Notes under the pieces: generated by a model | Told to the model about the DNA's origin: nothing | The model's input: the letters and a program-made list of their open reading frames with translations, nothing else | Database searches by the model: none | Made by a program: the position numbers and the translations under genes | Shown: positions 1-5,555 of the stretch, one piece after another | Numbering within the stretch: position 1 is the stretch's first letter | Layout of the letters: every line of letters starts with the position of its first letter | DNA from: Gammaproteobacteria bacterium | GTDB taxonomy: Bacteria > Pseudomonadota > Gammaproteobacteria > Eutrophobiales > Eutrophobiaceae | Assembly: GCA_016198885.1 (NCBI GenBank) | Contig: JACQHV010000123.1 | Location: forward strand, 1 to 5,555 | Direction of reading: 5' to 3' | DNA length: 5,555 nucleotides

Positions 1-750
1 ATTATTGGCGGTTCCGGCAGCGGCAAATCGGTCCTTTTAAACATGATTTTGGGCCAATACACTCCTGACAAAGGCAGAATTCTGGTATTTGATCGTTCCA
101 GAAAAAATGGAAGATTAAAGGATCTGTCAAAATTCAATGAATTTGATATTGATGATTTACATAAACATTGGGGGGTTGTTTTCCAGACTAACGCGCTTTT
201 CTCAGGCACAGTTTATGAGAATATTGCCTTGTGGCTGCGGGAGGTCAAAGGCCTGGAGGATAACGCGATTTTACCAATTGCAAAGCGTACCTTACGTGCA
301 GTTGGATTACCTGCCAACCGGGAATTTATGGACAATGACCACAGCGAATTGTCGGGTGGTATGGCAAAACGTCTTGCCATAGCACGGGCTCTGTCAATGG
401 ATCCCTATGTTATTTTTTTTGATGAACCTACGACGGGACTTGATCCGAAAACTTCAGCACAAATCCATGATTTGATTTTTACCACACATGATATGAAACT
501 TCCGGACGGTTCAAAAAGGACTACGATTATCATTACTCATGACAAGGACCTCCTTTACAGATTGCGTCCAAGAACGGTCATGCTGTATGAGGGAAAAGTC
601 CATTTTGACGGTTCTTTCGATAAGTTCGAGCACATTGACTCCGAAATAATTCGTCCCTATTTTGATCTGATGCCGGTACTTAACCAGCGTCATATGGATG
701 AGATTTTGAAAATCCCGGATTTGTCATCACGAAGAGGCCTGGTGATATAA
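1..750 (+). CDS. ABC transporter ATP-binding protein, MlaF/Ttg2A (Mce) type, 5'-truncated by window edge
   Basis: Cytoplasmic ATPase subunit of a probable Mla/Mce-type lipid-transport ABC system, which moves phospholipids or related lipids between membranes. The frame is open from base 1 (249 visible residues), so the gene starts outside the window. The first in-frame ATG, at 43, lies after the Walker A motif and cannot be the real start. Visible residues include Walker A GGSGSGKS (3-10), a Q-loop in GVVFQTNALFSG (Q62), the signature LSGGMAKRLAIARAL (117-131), Walker B VIFFDEPTTGLDP (137-149) and the H-loop TIIITHD (H180). LSGGMAKR together with the 'ALFSGTVYENIALWLRE' stretch is the MlaF/Ttg2A style; E. 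coli MlaF has LSGGMARR. About 20-30 N-terminal residues are probably missing, since the family is around 270 residues long. A short insertion (about 'MKLPDGSKR') lies between Walker B and the H-loop. The permease and MCE partners would lie outside the window, so assignment to the true Mla system or a paralogue is open. Confidence 0.88.
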   Translation: MIGGSGSGKSVLLNMILGQYTPDKGRILVFDRSRKNGRLKDLSKFNEFDIDDLHKHWGVVFQTNALFSGTVYENIALWLREVKGLEDNAILPIAKRTLRAVGLPANREFMDNDHSELSGGMAKRLAIARALSMDPYVIFFDEPTTGLDPKTSAQIHDLIFTTHDMKLPDGSKRTTIIITHDKDLLYRLRPRTVMLYEGKVHFDGSFDKFEHIDSEIIRPYFDLMPVLNQRHMDEILKIPDLSSRRGLVI

Positions 751-772
751 TCTCATCCTCTAAATCCTGTTC

Positions 773-980
773 CTAGATTAAAACCAGACTTGCCATTCCA
801 AGGAAAATGAAAAAACCCATGCTGTCCGTGACTGCGGTCAGCAACACACTACTGCCCATCACCGGGTCCCGCCCGATCCGGTTTAAAGGTATAAGGGATC
901 AATACACCGGCTGCCGCCGCAACCAGCAAATTTGCCATCATCGCCGCCAGCATTACCAGTGACAACCTGTGATTGCTATG
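773..980 (-). pseudogene. mgtE: C-terminal remnant of an MgtE-family magnesium transporter, frameshifted
   Basis: Minus-strand translation gives the last transmembrane segments of MgtE in two frames. From about 971 down to 882 it reads HRLSLVMLAAMMANLLVAAA and then AGVLIPYTFK. Read one base out of phase from 880 to the TAG at 773-775, it continues RIGRDPVMGSSVLLTAV, then TDSMGFFIFLGMASLVLI. The joined peptide follows the family pattern NLL-A--G-LIP--LKR-G-DPA--SSV--T--TD--GF--FLGLA, including the Asp of the 'TD' motif that lines the Mg2+ pore. One extra base in the CCGG at 878-881 causes the shift, and the unshifted frame stops at 849-851. The whole N domain, CBS domains and early transmembrane helices are absent, because the gspE-like gene occupies the upstream DNA. 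Even without the indel this is therefore a relic. Its stop is 22 bp from the convergent ABC ATPase stop. Bases 981-1035 stay open in this frame (including YDDTQPDRDDFPHSN) but show no family match I recognise. Confidence 0.82.
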
Positions 981-1035
981 AGGAAAGTCATCGCGATCCG
1001 GCTGCGTATCATCGTATAGGTAAGGAATCCAGGCA

Positions 1036-3459
1036 CTATAACCTGATACTATATTTACGAACCTGGTGTAAATCTGTATAACCCTTCAATATTTTTTTTA
1101 TACCGTCCTGCGTTATTGTGCGCATGCCTTCATTCAATGCGATCATCAGCAGTTCATCAATCCTGGCCCGTCTTGATATAGCCAATGTAATCTGGTTACT
1201 GGCCATCAGCAATTCGTGCAGCCCCAGGCGATCCAGATAACCTGTCTGATCACACATCTTGCAACCAACAGTTTTATATAACGTTAATTTGCCTTCTTCA
1301 TTGAAATATTTCTTTTCCCATATTTCTTTGAGGGCGCCGGAATTGCTTTCCTGGCTCTCCATTGCTTTCACGCGCTTAAAATCATAGCAATATTCTCTTA
1401 TTAATTTATCTACTTCATCCTTATTTGCAACGTCGGCTTTTTTACACCTTGGACACAATTTTTTGACCAGCCGCTGTGCTAATATCCCAAGCAAAGCATC
1501 GGAGAAATTAAACGGATCCATACCCATCTCCAGCAAACGAACGGCACTTTCCACCGCGCTGTTAGTATGCAATGTTGAAAGCACCAGATGCCCGGTCAGG
1601 GAGGCGTTAATGCATATTGAAGCTGTTTCCTCATCACGCATTTCTCCGACCATAATGATATCCGGATCGGCTCGAAGAAATGAACGTAACACACTGGCAA
1701 AATCCAGTCCGATCTTGGGCTGGACCTGAACCTGGCGTATTCCTTCTTGTGTGAATTCAACGGGATCTTCAACCGTCCATATTTTCCGATCCGGTGTATT
1801 GAGATGGCTGAGCAACGAATGTAGCGTGGTTGTCTTGCCCGAACCCGTTGGGCCGCATATAAAAAACAGACCATAAGGATTGTTTAATACATATTTTGCA
1901 AGCTCCAGATTTTCTTTACTTAACAGCAAATCATCTACCGCCACAGGTTTGCCACCCCCCAGGATACGTATCACAACATCTTCCTCACCTCCTGCCGTGG
2001 GTATGGTGGCAACACGCAATTCAATTTTCTCCGGGCCGAATCGTCTGAAGTTGATTTTGCCATCCTGCGGAATACGTTTTTCCGCCAAATCAAGATCCGC
2101 CATTACTTTAAGACGTATGATCAGGGAACGGCGAAGTTTGGGAGATATTGCATGATAAGTTATCAGTGAACCGCCTTTGCGCATGCGTATGATTGTTTTC
2201 TTATTACCGGAATGGGGTTCGATATGTATATCTGATGCATGCATATTGTAGGCATCGATAATAATCTTGTTCGCCAGGCGCACTATCACATTATCATCAC
2301 CAGATGACTCTACGAGGAGATTTTCTTCACCTTCCACCTCATCATATTCATCCATGTCTAAAACTGAATCATCCAATACGTCAAGAGAATAATTGTTATT
2401 AATCGCAAGTTGTATATCCTCTATTGAGGACATGACAGGAATAACATTCATATTGGCGGAAAATCTGACTGCTTCCAGTTTTTTCCAGTCCAGTGGATCA
2501 TTTGTCACGACGACAATTTTATTGTTATATATATGCAGCGGAAGAATTTCATACTGACGTGCGATTTTTTCAGGTATCCGGCTTAAAGCTTCTATATCCA
2601 CTTCAATCTGATTTAAATCAACATACGGAATACCAAGTTTTCTTGCCAGGCCCTGGTGTATCTGTTTTGTCGTCAAATTCCCTTGTCTTATCAAAATATC
2701 ACCAAGGCGCACTGTGCGATCTTTTTCCTGGATTTTCAAAGCCAGATCAAGCTGTTCCTGGGTAATTAATTTCTCATTTAGTAATAACTCTCCAAGTTTA
2801 ATATTTGAAATGCTTTTTTGATTATGCAATGCCTGTTCAAGTTCTTTCATGGTAACCAGTGCATGATCTCTGAGATATTCACCAATTGGTTTTTTTCGTA
2901 TTTCATTCTGTCTTACAAGTGCAGAATTAATATGTTCTGCAGTGACAGATTTATCAGCAAGGAGTTGCTCGCCGATTTTTGGTCCGAACTGGTAATTCGC
3001 CATGGCGCTATGCGGGATAAAGGTATATATAAAATATCCCGGCTTCTGGGTTGGAAACAGATAGAAACCATTACTATCAGTACTGTATCCGAGCGTTCTT
3101 CCCTTGAGCTGATCACCGTCTTTAAACATGATTATGAAATTCAGTTCCTGGGGTGAATGTAACGCGTCCTTTTCAGTAGATGTCTGTGGAAAAGGCACCC
3201 ATCGCCTGAAATCATGCAGGCTGACAAGTTTCGTTGTTTTATAATCAATCCGAAGTGGTTTTTTATGGCCTTCGACAGCGACTGACAGGTATTCTTGAGT
3301 TAATTCTGCATTGTGAAGTTTCCCGTTTATCCTTGTTCCATCTTGTCCTATAACAACAACATTGTCGCCTGGCTTGACTATATTGCAGTCATCAGGTGCA
3401 CATAATAGTGGCGGAGAAAATGGTTTTGCTATTGGTGAATTCTCACTTTTTGAGTGCAT
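1036..3459 (-). CDS. GspE/PilB-family secretion or pilus assembly ATPase with extended N-terminus
   Basis: Hexameric cytoplasmic ATPase of the type II secretion/type IV pilus superfamily, expected to drive pilin or pseudopilin polymerisation at the inner membrane. It has 807 residues from the ATG at 3459. Two related beta-rich units occupy about residues 32-85 and 105-160. Four tandem 30-residue helical units follow (161-190, 191-220, 221-250, 251-280; K/R-L/I-G-E pattern), running into a GspE_N-like segment (LGIPYVDL to about 355) and an acidic linker (360-390). The motor domain has Walker A GPTGSGKT (536-543), an Asp box WTVEDPVE (561-568), Walker B DPDIIMVGE (598-606) and a His box TGHLVLSTLHT (622-632). 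A zinc tetracysteine is present, CPRC (669-672) and CKMC (733-736), with a 60-residue insert between the pairs. All catalytic motifs are intact. The usual family length is 500-600 residues, so the N-terminus is long. No pilin, secretin or PilC/GspF gene adjoins it, so T2SS versus T4P versus a specialised role is unresolved. Confidence 0.92.
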   Translation of the reverse strand: MHSKSENSPIAKPFSPPLLCAPDDCNIVKPGDNVVVIGQDGTRINGKLHNAELTQEYLSVAVEGHKKPLRIDYKTTKLVSLHDFRRWVPFPQTSTEKDALHSPQELNFIIMFKDGDQLKGRTLGYSTDSNGFYLFPTQKPGYFIYTFIPHSAMANYQFGPKIGEQLLADKSVTAEHINSALVRQNEIRKKPIGEYLRDHALVTMKELEQALHNQKSISNIKLGELLLNEKLITQEQLDLALKIQEKDRTVRLGDILIRQGNLTTKQIHQGLARKLGIPYVDLNQIEVDIEALSRIPEKIARQYEILPLHIYNNKIVVVTNDPLDWKKLEAVRFSANMNVIPVMSSIEDIQLAINNNYSLDVLDDSVLDMDEYDEVEGEENLLVESSGDDNVIVRLANKIIIDAYNMHASDIHIEPHSGNKKTIIRMRKGGSLITYHAISPKLRRSLIIRLKVMADLDLAEKRIPQDGKINFRRFGPEKIELRVATIPTAGGEEDVVIRILGGGKPVAVDDLLLSKENLELAKYVLNNPYGLFFICGPTGSGKTTTLHSLLSHLNTPDRKIWTVEDPVEFTQEGIRQVQVQPKIGLDFASVLRSFLRADPDIIMVGEMRDEETASICINASLTGHLVLSTLHTNSAVESAVRLLEMGMDPFNFSDALLGILAQRLVKKLCPRCKKADVANKDEVDKLIREYCYDFKRVKAMESQESNSGALKEIWEKKYFNEEGKLTLYKTVGCKMCDQTGYLDRLGLHELLMASNQITLAISRRARIDELLMIALNEGMRTITQDGIKKILKGYTDLHQVRKYSIRL

Positions 3460-3464
3460 ATGTT

Positions 3465-3472
3465 CCCTCTCC
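3465..3472 (-). promoter_or_regulatory. Shine-Dalgarno sequence fixing the gspE-like start
   Basis: Minus-strand GGAGAGGG ends 5 bases before the ATG at 3459-3457, and its GGAG core lies 9 bases before that ATG. An in-frame GTG at 3474-3472 would give five more residues, but it overlaps the ribosome binding site itself and has no comparable site upstream. The ATG is therefore the likely start, giving 807 residues rather than 812. Confidence 0.75.
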
Positions 3473-3490
3473 ACTCATTTTTTATCTTCT

Positions 3491-3496
3491 ATTATA
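3491..3496 (-). promoter_or_regulatory. Probable sigma-70 -10 box for the gspE-like gene
   Basis: The minus strand reads TATAAT, a perfect -10 hexamer. It would start transcription near 3484, leaving a leader of about 25 bases before the ATG at 3459. No good -35 hexamer sits at 16-18 bases; ATCCAG is found at 17. The promoter may therefore be activator-dependent, or the match may be chance in AT-rich DNA. It lies about 38 bp from the edge of the inserted MITE, so the element separates this promoter from the upstream operon. Confidence 0.5.
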
Positions 3497-3526
3497 GAAC
3501 ACTTGTTATCTTCCTGGATGACAGGT

Positions 3527-3534
3527 GATTTTAC
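3527..3534. repeat. Target site duplication, left copy
   Basis: GATTTTAC lies directly against the left terminal inverted repeat. The identical octamer is found directly against the right terminal repeat at 3719-3726. An exact 8-bp direct repeat in this position is the footprint of a transposition event. Confidence 0.85.
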
Positions 3535-3551
3535 GGTAGTGGCTCAGTTTG
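3535..3551 (+). repeat. Left terminal inverted repeat of the MITE
   Basis: GGTAGTGGCTCAGTTTG, matching the reverse complement of 3702-3718 at all 17 positions. Confidence 0.9.
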
Positions 3552-3682
3552 TCATCCCGAACGGATGTGAGGGATCTTCAGTTTGCCTAGCAGAAGGTCC
3601 TTCGTTACACTCGGGACGCCTGCGGCGATTTCTCAGCCACGGAGCCTGCCCTGAGCAACACGAAGGGTCTTTCGAAATGACA
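3550..3682. repeat. Internal palindromic dispersed repeat inside the MITE
   Basis: The outer arms TGTCATCCCGAA (3550-3561) and TTCGAAATGACA (3671-3682) pair at 10 of 12 positions. A second inverted match lies inside: the strand around ATCCCGAACGG...GAGGGA (3555-3575) resembles the reverse complement of TCCTTCGTTACACTCGGGAC (about 3599-3618). A short perfect palindrome, GAAGGTCCTTC, sits at 3593-3603. The motifs 'GTCATCCCGA...GAGGGATCTTC' and 'GCCTGCCCTGAGC...GAAGGG' resemble dispersed repeats common in environmental bacterial genomes, whose chance translations give CHPERSEGS-like peptides. Here the forward reading gives IPNGCEGSS and CPEQHEGSFEMT. This stretch is not coding. Confidence 0.65.
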
Positions 3683-3701
3683 TCGTTTCTATTTTGGGTT
3701 T

Positions 3702-3718
3702 CAAACTGAGCCACTACC
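3702..3718 (-). repeat. Right terminal inverted repeat of the MITE
   Basis: CAAACTGAGCCACTACC, the exact reverse complement of 3535-3551. The 19 bases between the internal repeat (ending at 3682) and this end have no counterpart at the left end, where the internal repeat overlaps the terminal repeat by two bases. Confidence 0.9.
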
Positions 3719-3726
3719 GATTTTAC
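3719..3726. repeat. Target site duplication, right copy, containing a stop codon
   Basis: GATTTTAC, identical to 3527-3534. Read on the minus strand it is GTAAAATC, and its TAA at 3725-3723 is the stop codon of the AstE/AspA-like gene. The insertion therefore duplicated the stop-codon region instead of destroying it. Confidence 0.85.
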
Positions 3727-4751
3727 TGGTGTTTCAGATCAGTGTCCGGTTCCATTTCCTGTTTGAAAGCTTTCTTTATACCTGCACCGGTATCTGCTTC
3801 ATTAAAGCGTGCAATATGAAACAGAGCTTCCCCTTCATTGACAAGTGGAATATTGGTGCGTCCGATGATTATACCGGAAGTTGAAGCAATTACTTTTTCC
3901 TCTTTTTCACCAAATGGATCAGCAACGACACCGAGTACTTGTTTTTCTTCAACAGTTGCGCCCAATTGGGTTATTGCGCGCAGAATTCCACCTTGTGGTG
4001 CCCGAACCCAGGTGCTGGTCTCTGCAACCAATGGCTCAACATCCGGTTTATATGATTTTAATTTTGGCAACATATCAAGCTCACGCATGGCAGAGACAAT
4101 ACCCTTCACACCTGTTTGAATAGCATCCTCGTTAAATCTCAGCGCTTCACCAGCTTCATAAACGATCACAGAAATGTCCATTTGTTCAAGCGCCTGCCTC
4201 ATCGATCCTTCCACAAGATCAGTATTCAGAATAACCGGTACAGGGAAGGCATGCGCCATCCGTTTGGTTACCTCATCATCCAGATATGCGCGTATCTGGG
4301 GGAGATTGTCTCTGTGAATTGCTGCGGTATGCAGATCAATACCATGTGTCGATTTGGATGCAATTTCCTTCAAAAAAACATGTGACAGACGCGCAGCCAT
4401 CGAGCCCATTTCAGATCCAGGGAAAGATCGATTCAGGTCACGCCGGTCCGGAAGGTAGCGTGACTGATTGATGAAACCATACACATTCACTACAGGAACA
4501 GCTATCAGCGTTCCATTTATTTGTGACATATATTTCAGTCTCAGAACGCGACGAATGATCTCCACGCCGTTGATCTCATCACCATGTATCGCCGCGCAAA
4601 CAAATAATCGGGGACCATCACTTCTGCCATGAATAACCTGCACCGGGATCGTCAATGAAGTATGCGTATAAAGCTCCGAGAGGGGCACATCTATAGTTAC
4701 CCGATCACCGGGTTTGACTATTACACCACCGATTTCAATAGGCTCACGCAT
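3723..4751 (-). CDS. Succinylglutamate desuccinylase/aspartoacylase (M14, AstE/AspA) family zinc hydrolase
   Basis: Predicted cytoplasmic zinc-dependent amidohydrolase of the AstE/AspA branch of M14 carboxypeptidases, 342 residues, with no signal peptide. Zinc ligands are visible as HGDE (H56, E59) and DLHTA (H141). The substrate-binding segment DRRDLNRSFPG (102-112) and the general-base Glu in VYEAGE (E199) are both present, so it should be active. Residues from about 240 to 315 form a beta-rich C-terminal domain (VRAPQGGILRAI, VIASTSGIIIGR) like the barrel common to this family. Translation starts at the ATG 4751-4749, 6 bp after the rimK stop, with AAGG about 11 bases upstream as a weak ribosome site. 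Tight coupling to rimK suggests it hydrolyses amide-linked amino acids added by RimK, or processes a related N-acyl amino acid. It is not AstE itself, since no arginine succinyltransferase genes are present. The last bases coincide with the MITE target duplication, and the reading frame looks intact. Confidence 0.88.
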   Translation of the reverse strand: MREPIEIGGVIVKPGDRVTIDVPLSELYTHTSLTIPVQVIHGRSDGPRLFVCAAIHGDEINGVEIIRRVLRLKYMSQINGTLIAVPVVNVYGFINQSRYLPDRRDLNRSFPGSEMGSMAARLSHVFLKEIASKSTHGIDLHTAAIHRDNLPQIRAYLDDEVTKRMAHAFPVPVILNTDLVEGSMRQALEQMDISVIVYEAGEALRFNEDAIQTGVKGIVSAMRELDMLPKLKSYKPDVEPLVAETSTWVRAPQGGILRAITQLGATVEEKQVLGVVADPFGEKEEKVIASTSGIIIGRTNIPLVNEGEALFHIARFNEADTGAGIKKAFKQEMEPDTDLKHQ

Positions 4752-4757
4752 CAGTGA

Positions 4758-5555
4758 TTAACCTTTTCCGCGGGTGCGTGTTTTTCCTTGTTTAGCATTG
4801 ACTTCAATAAATTTAATGATCATCCCGGCAATGTCATTGCCCGTGGCACGTTCAATACCCTTGAGCCCGGGAGATGAGTTGACCTCCATGACTACCGGTC
4901 CATGATTGGAACGGAGGATATCCACACCGCAAACATTAAGCCCCATGGTTTTTGCTGCGGAGATTGCTGTTTCGCGTTCAAGTGAAGTAATCTTTACCAA
5001 TTTTGCTGTCCCCCCACGATGGATATTAGACCGAAATTCGCCCGCTTTTGCCTGTCGTTGTATTGAAGCGACCACTTTGCCACCAATGACAAAACAGCGA
5101 ATATCTGAACCGCCTGCCTCCTTGATATATTCCTGGACAAGTGCGCTGGCCTTGAGACCCAGGAATGATTCAATCACGCTTCCCGCCTGTTCGCGTGATT
5201 CGGTCAGGACCACGCCAATACCTTGTGTGCCTGTCAGAAGTTTGATCACCAACGGTGCTCCACCGACCATTTTGATCAAGTCTTCTATATCATCCGGCTT
5301 GTTGGCGAAACCAGTTACAGGCAGACCAATACCTTTGCGTGAAAGCAGTTGCAAAGCGCGCAATTTGTCGCGTGATCGAGTAATCGCTACGGACTCATTA
5401 AGCGGATAGACGCCCATCATTTCAAACTGTCTGAGAACCGCTGTGCCATAAAATGTGACAGAGGCGCCTATACGTGGAATAACAGCATCAAATCCGCTGA
5501 GATCTCTTCCTTTATAATGCATGGTTGGCTTTGTTGAGGTGATATTCATATAACA
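4758..5555 (-). CDS. rimK: RimK, ATP-grasp alpha-L-glutamate ligase, N-terminus beyond the window
   Basis: ATP-dependent ligase of the ATP-grasp superfamily. In E. coli, RimK adds glutamates to the C-terminus of ribosomal protein S6 and can make poly-alpha-glutamate. The visible 265 residues align collinearly with E. coli RimK from about residue 37. The codons before the ATG at 5549 read Cys-Tyr, matching E. coli 'CYMNI', so the gene continues past base 5555 and about 36 residues are missing. Numbered from the ATG at 5549, landmarks are HYKGRDLSGFDAVIPRIG (11-28), TFYGTAVLRQFEMMG (32-46), the glycine-rich GTQGIGVVL (107-115), VQEYIKEAGGSDIRC (138-152), EFRSNIHRGG (171-180) and the metal ligands D210, E222 and N224 (GVDIL, VMEVNSSPGL). 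These ligands correspond to E. coli D248, E260 and N262. The C-terminal tail KQGKTRTRGKG is short and basic. It is the upstream gene of a two-gene operon with the AstE/AspA-like hydrolase. Confidence 0.95.
   Translation of the reverse strand, partial: CYMNITSTKPTMHYKGRDLSGFDAVIPRIGASVTFYGTAVLRQFEMMGVYPLNESVAITRSRDKLRALQLLSRKGIGLPVTGFANKPDDIEDLIKMVGGAPLVIKLLTGTQGIGVVLTESREQAGSVIESFLGLKASALVQEYIKEAGGSDIRCFVIGGKVVASIQRQAKAGEFRSNIHRGGTAKLVKITSLERETAISAAKTMGLNVCGVDILRSNHGPVVMEVNSSPGLKGIERATGNDIAGMIIKFIEVNAKQGKTRTRGKG

Larger units (their letters stand above)
3535..3718. mobile_element. 184-bp MITE-like non-autonomous transposable element
   Basis: The element is bounded by perfect 17-bp terminal inverted repeats, GGTAGTGGCTCAGTTTG at 3535-3551 and its reverse complement at 3702-3718. 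It is flanked by 8-bp direct repeats. It is too short to encode a transposase, so a related full-length insertion sequence elsewhere must have moved it. Eight-base duplications occur in several IS families, including IS1595, ISL3 and IS66. I cannot assign the family from these ends alone. The interior carries a different palindromic dispersed repeat, listed separately. A transcript crossing the element could fold on the terminal repeats into a long hairpin. The right end abuts the stop codon of the AstE/AspA-like gene. Confidence 0.85.

Noticed and set aside
678..742. The 60-residue insert between the zinc cysteine pairs of the GspE-like ATPase as a foreign domain (residue numbers used as coordinates)
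   Set aside because: PilB/GspE proteins normally have a variable-length segment here, and this one is charged and helical with no domain I recognise.
43..750. ATG at 43 as the start of the ABC ATPase
   Set aside because: The frame is open to base 1 and encodes the Walker A motif before this ATG, so the gene begins outside the window.
751..772. Rho-independent terminator between the convergent ABC ATPase gene and the mgtE relic
   Set aside because: No GC-rich stem followed by a T run is visible in the 22-bp gap or just beyond it.
3460..3474. GTG at 3474 as the start of the gspE-like gene
   Set aside because: The GTG codon overlaps the Shine-Dalgarno GGAGAGGG that serves the ATG at 3459, and nothing suitable lies upstream of it.
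3362..3709. Plus-strand open frame of 115 codons over the gspE start and the MITE
   Set aside because: It is antisense to the gspE-like coding sequence and then translates the dispersed repeat into CHPERSEGS-like peptide, a known false-gene signature.
4906..5409. Plus-strand 167-codon open frame inside rimK
   Set aside because: It lies wholly antisense to strongly conserved RimK sequence and has no recognisable domain.
4758..5549. RimK as a complete 263-residue protein starting at 5549
   Set aside because: The preceding codons Cys-Tyr continue the match to E. coli RimK, and about 36 conserved N-terminal residues would be missing. The gene runs out of the window.
1..5555. CRISPR arrays, tRNA or rRNA genes
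   Set aside because: No regularly spaced direct repeats and no tRNA- or rRNA-like segments were seen on either strand.

Overview
The window looks like a piece of a proteobacterial chromosome. The evidence is a RimK that is close to the E. coli protein along its visible length, a Mla/Mce-type ABC ATPase, and a GspE/PilB-type secretion ATPase. Base composition is moderately AT-leaning by eye. I cannot name the genus.

Layout. Positions 1-750 (+) hold the 3' part of an MlaF/Ttg2A-type ABC ATPase gene whose start lies before the window. Everything after it is on the minus strand. Positions 773 to about 980 hold a decayed C-terminal remnant of an MgtE magnesium transporter, truncated at its 5' end and broken by a one-base frameshift. 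Positions 1036-3459 encode an 807-residue GspE/PilB-family ATPase with an unusually elaborate N-terminus. Upstream of it are a good Shine-Dalgarno sequence and a consensus -10 box. Positions 3535-3718 are a 184-bp MITE-like element with perfect 17-bp terminal inverted repeats and an 8-bp target duplication, GATTTTAC. Positions 3723-4751 encode a zinc-dependent M14/AstE-AspA family deacylase or peptidase. Positions 4758-5555 encode RimK, whose N-terminus lies beyond the window end.

How the genes relate. RimK and the AstE/AspA-like protein are 6 bp apart and surely co-transcribed. This pairs an ATP-grasp amino-acid ligase with a hydrolase that could remove or process its product. The MITE sits exactly at the 3' end of the deacylase gene: its stop codon lies inside the target duplication, so the gene survived the insertion. 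The element also separates that operon from the gspE-like gene, which appears to have its own promoter. The gspE-like gene has no pilin or secretin genes next to it here, so its machine cannot be named from this window.

I see no wholly new system. The items most worth following are the MITE with its nested dispersed repeat, the N-terminal repeat architecture of the GspE-like ATPase, the RimK/deacylase pair, and the mgtE relic.
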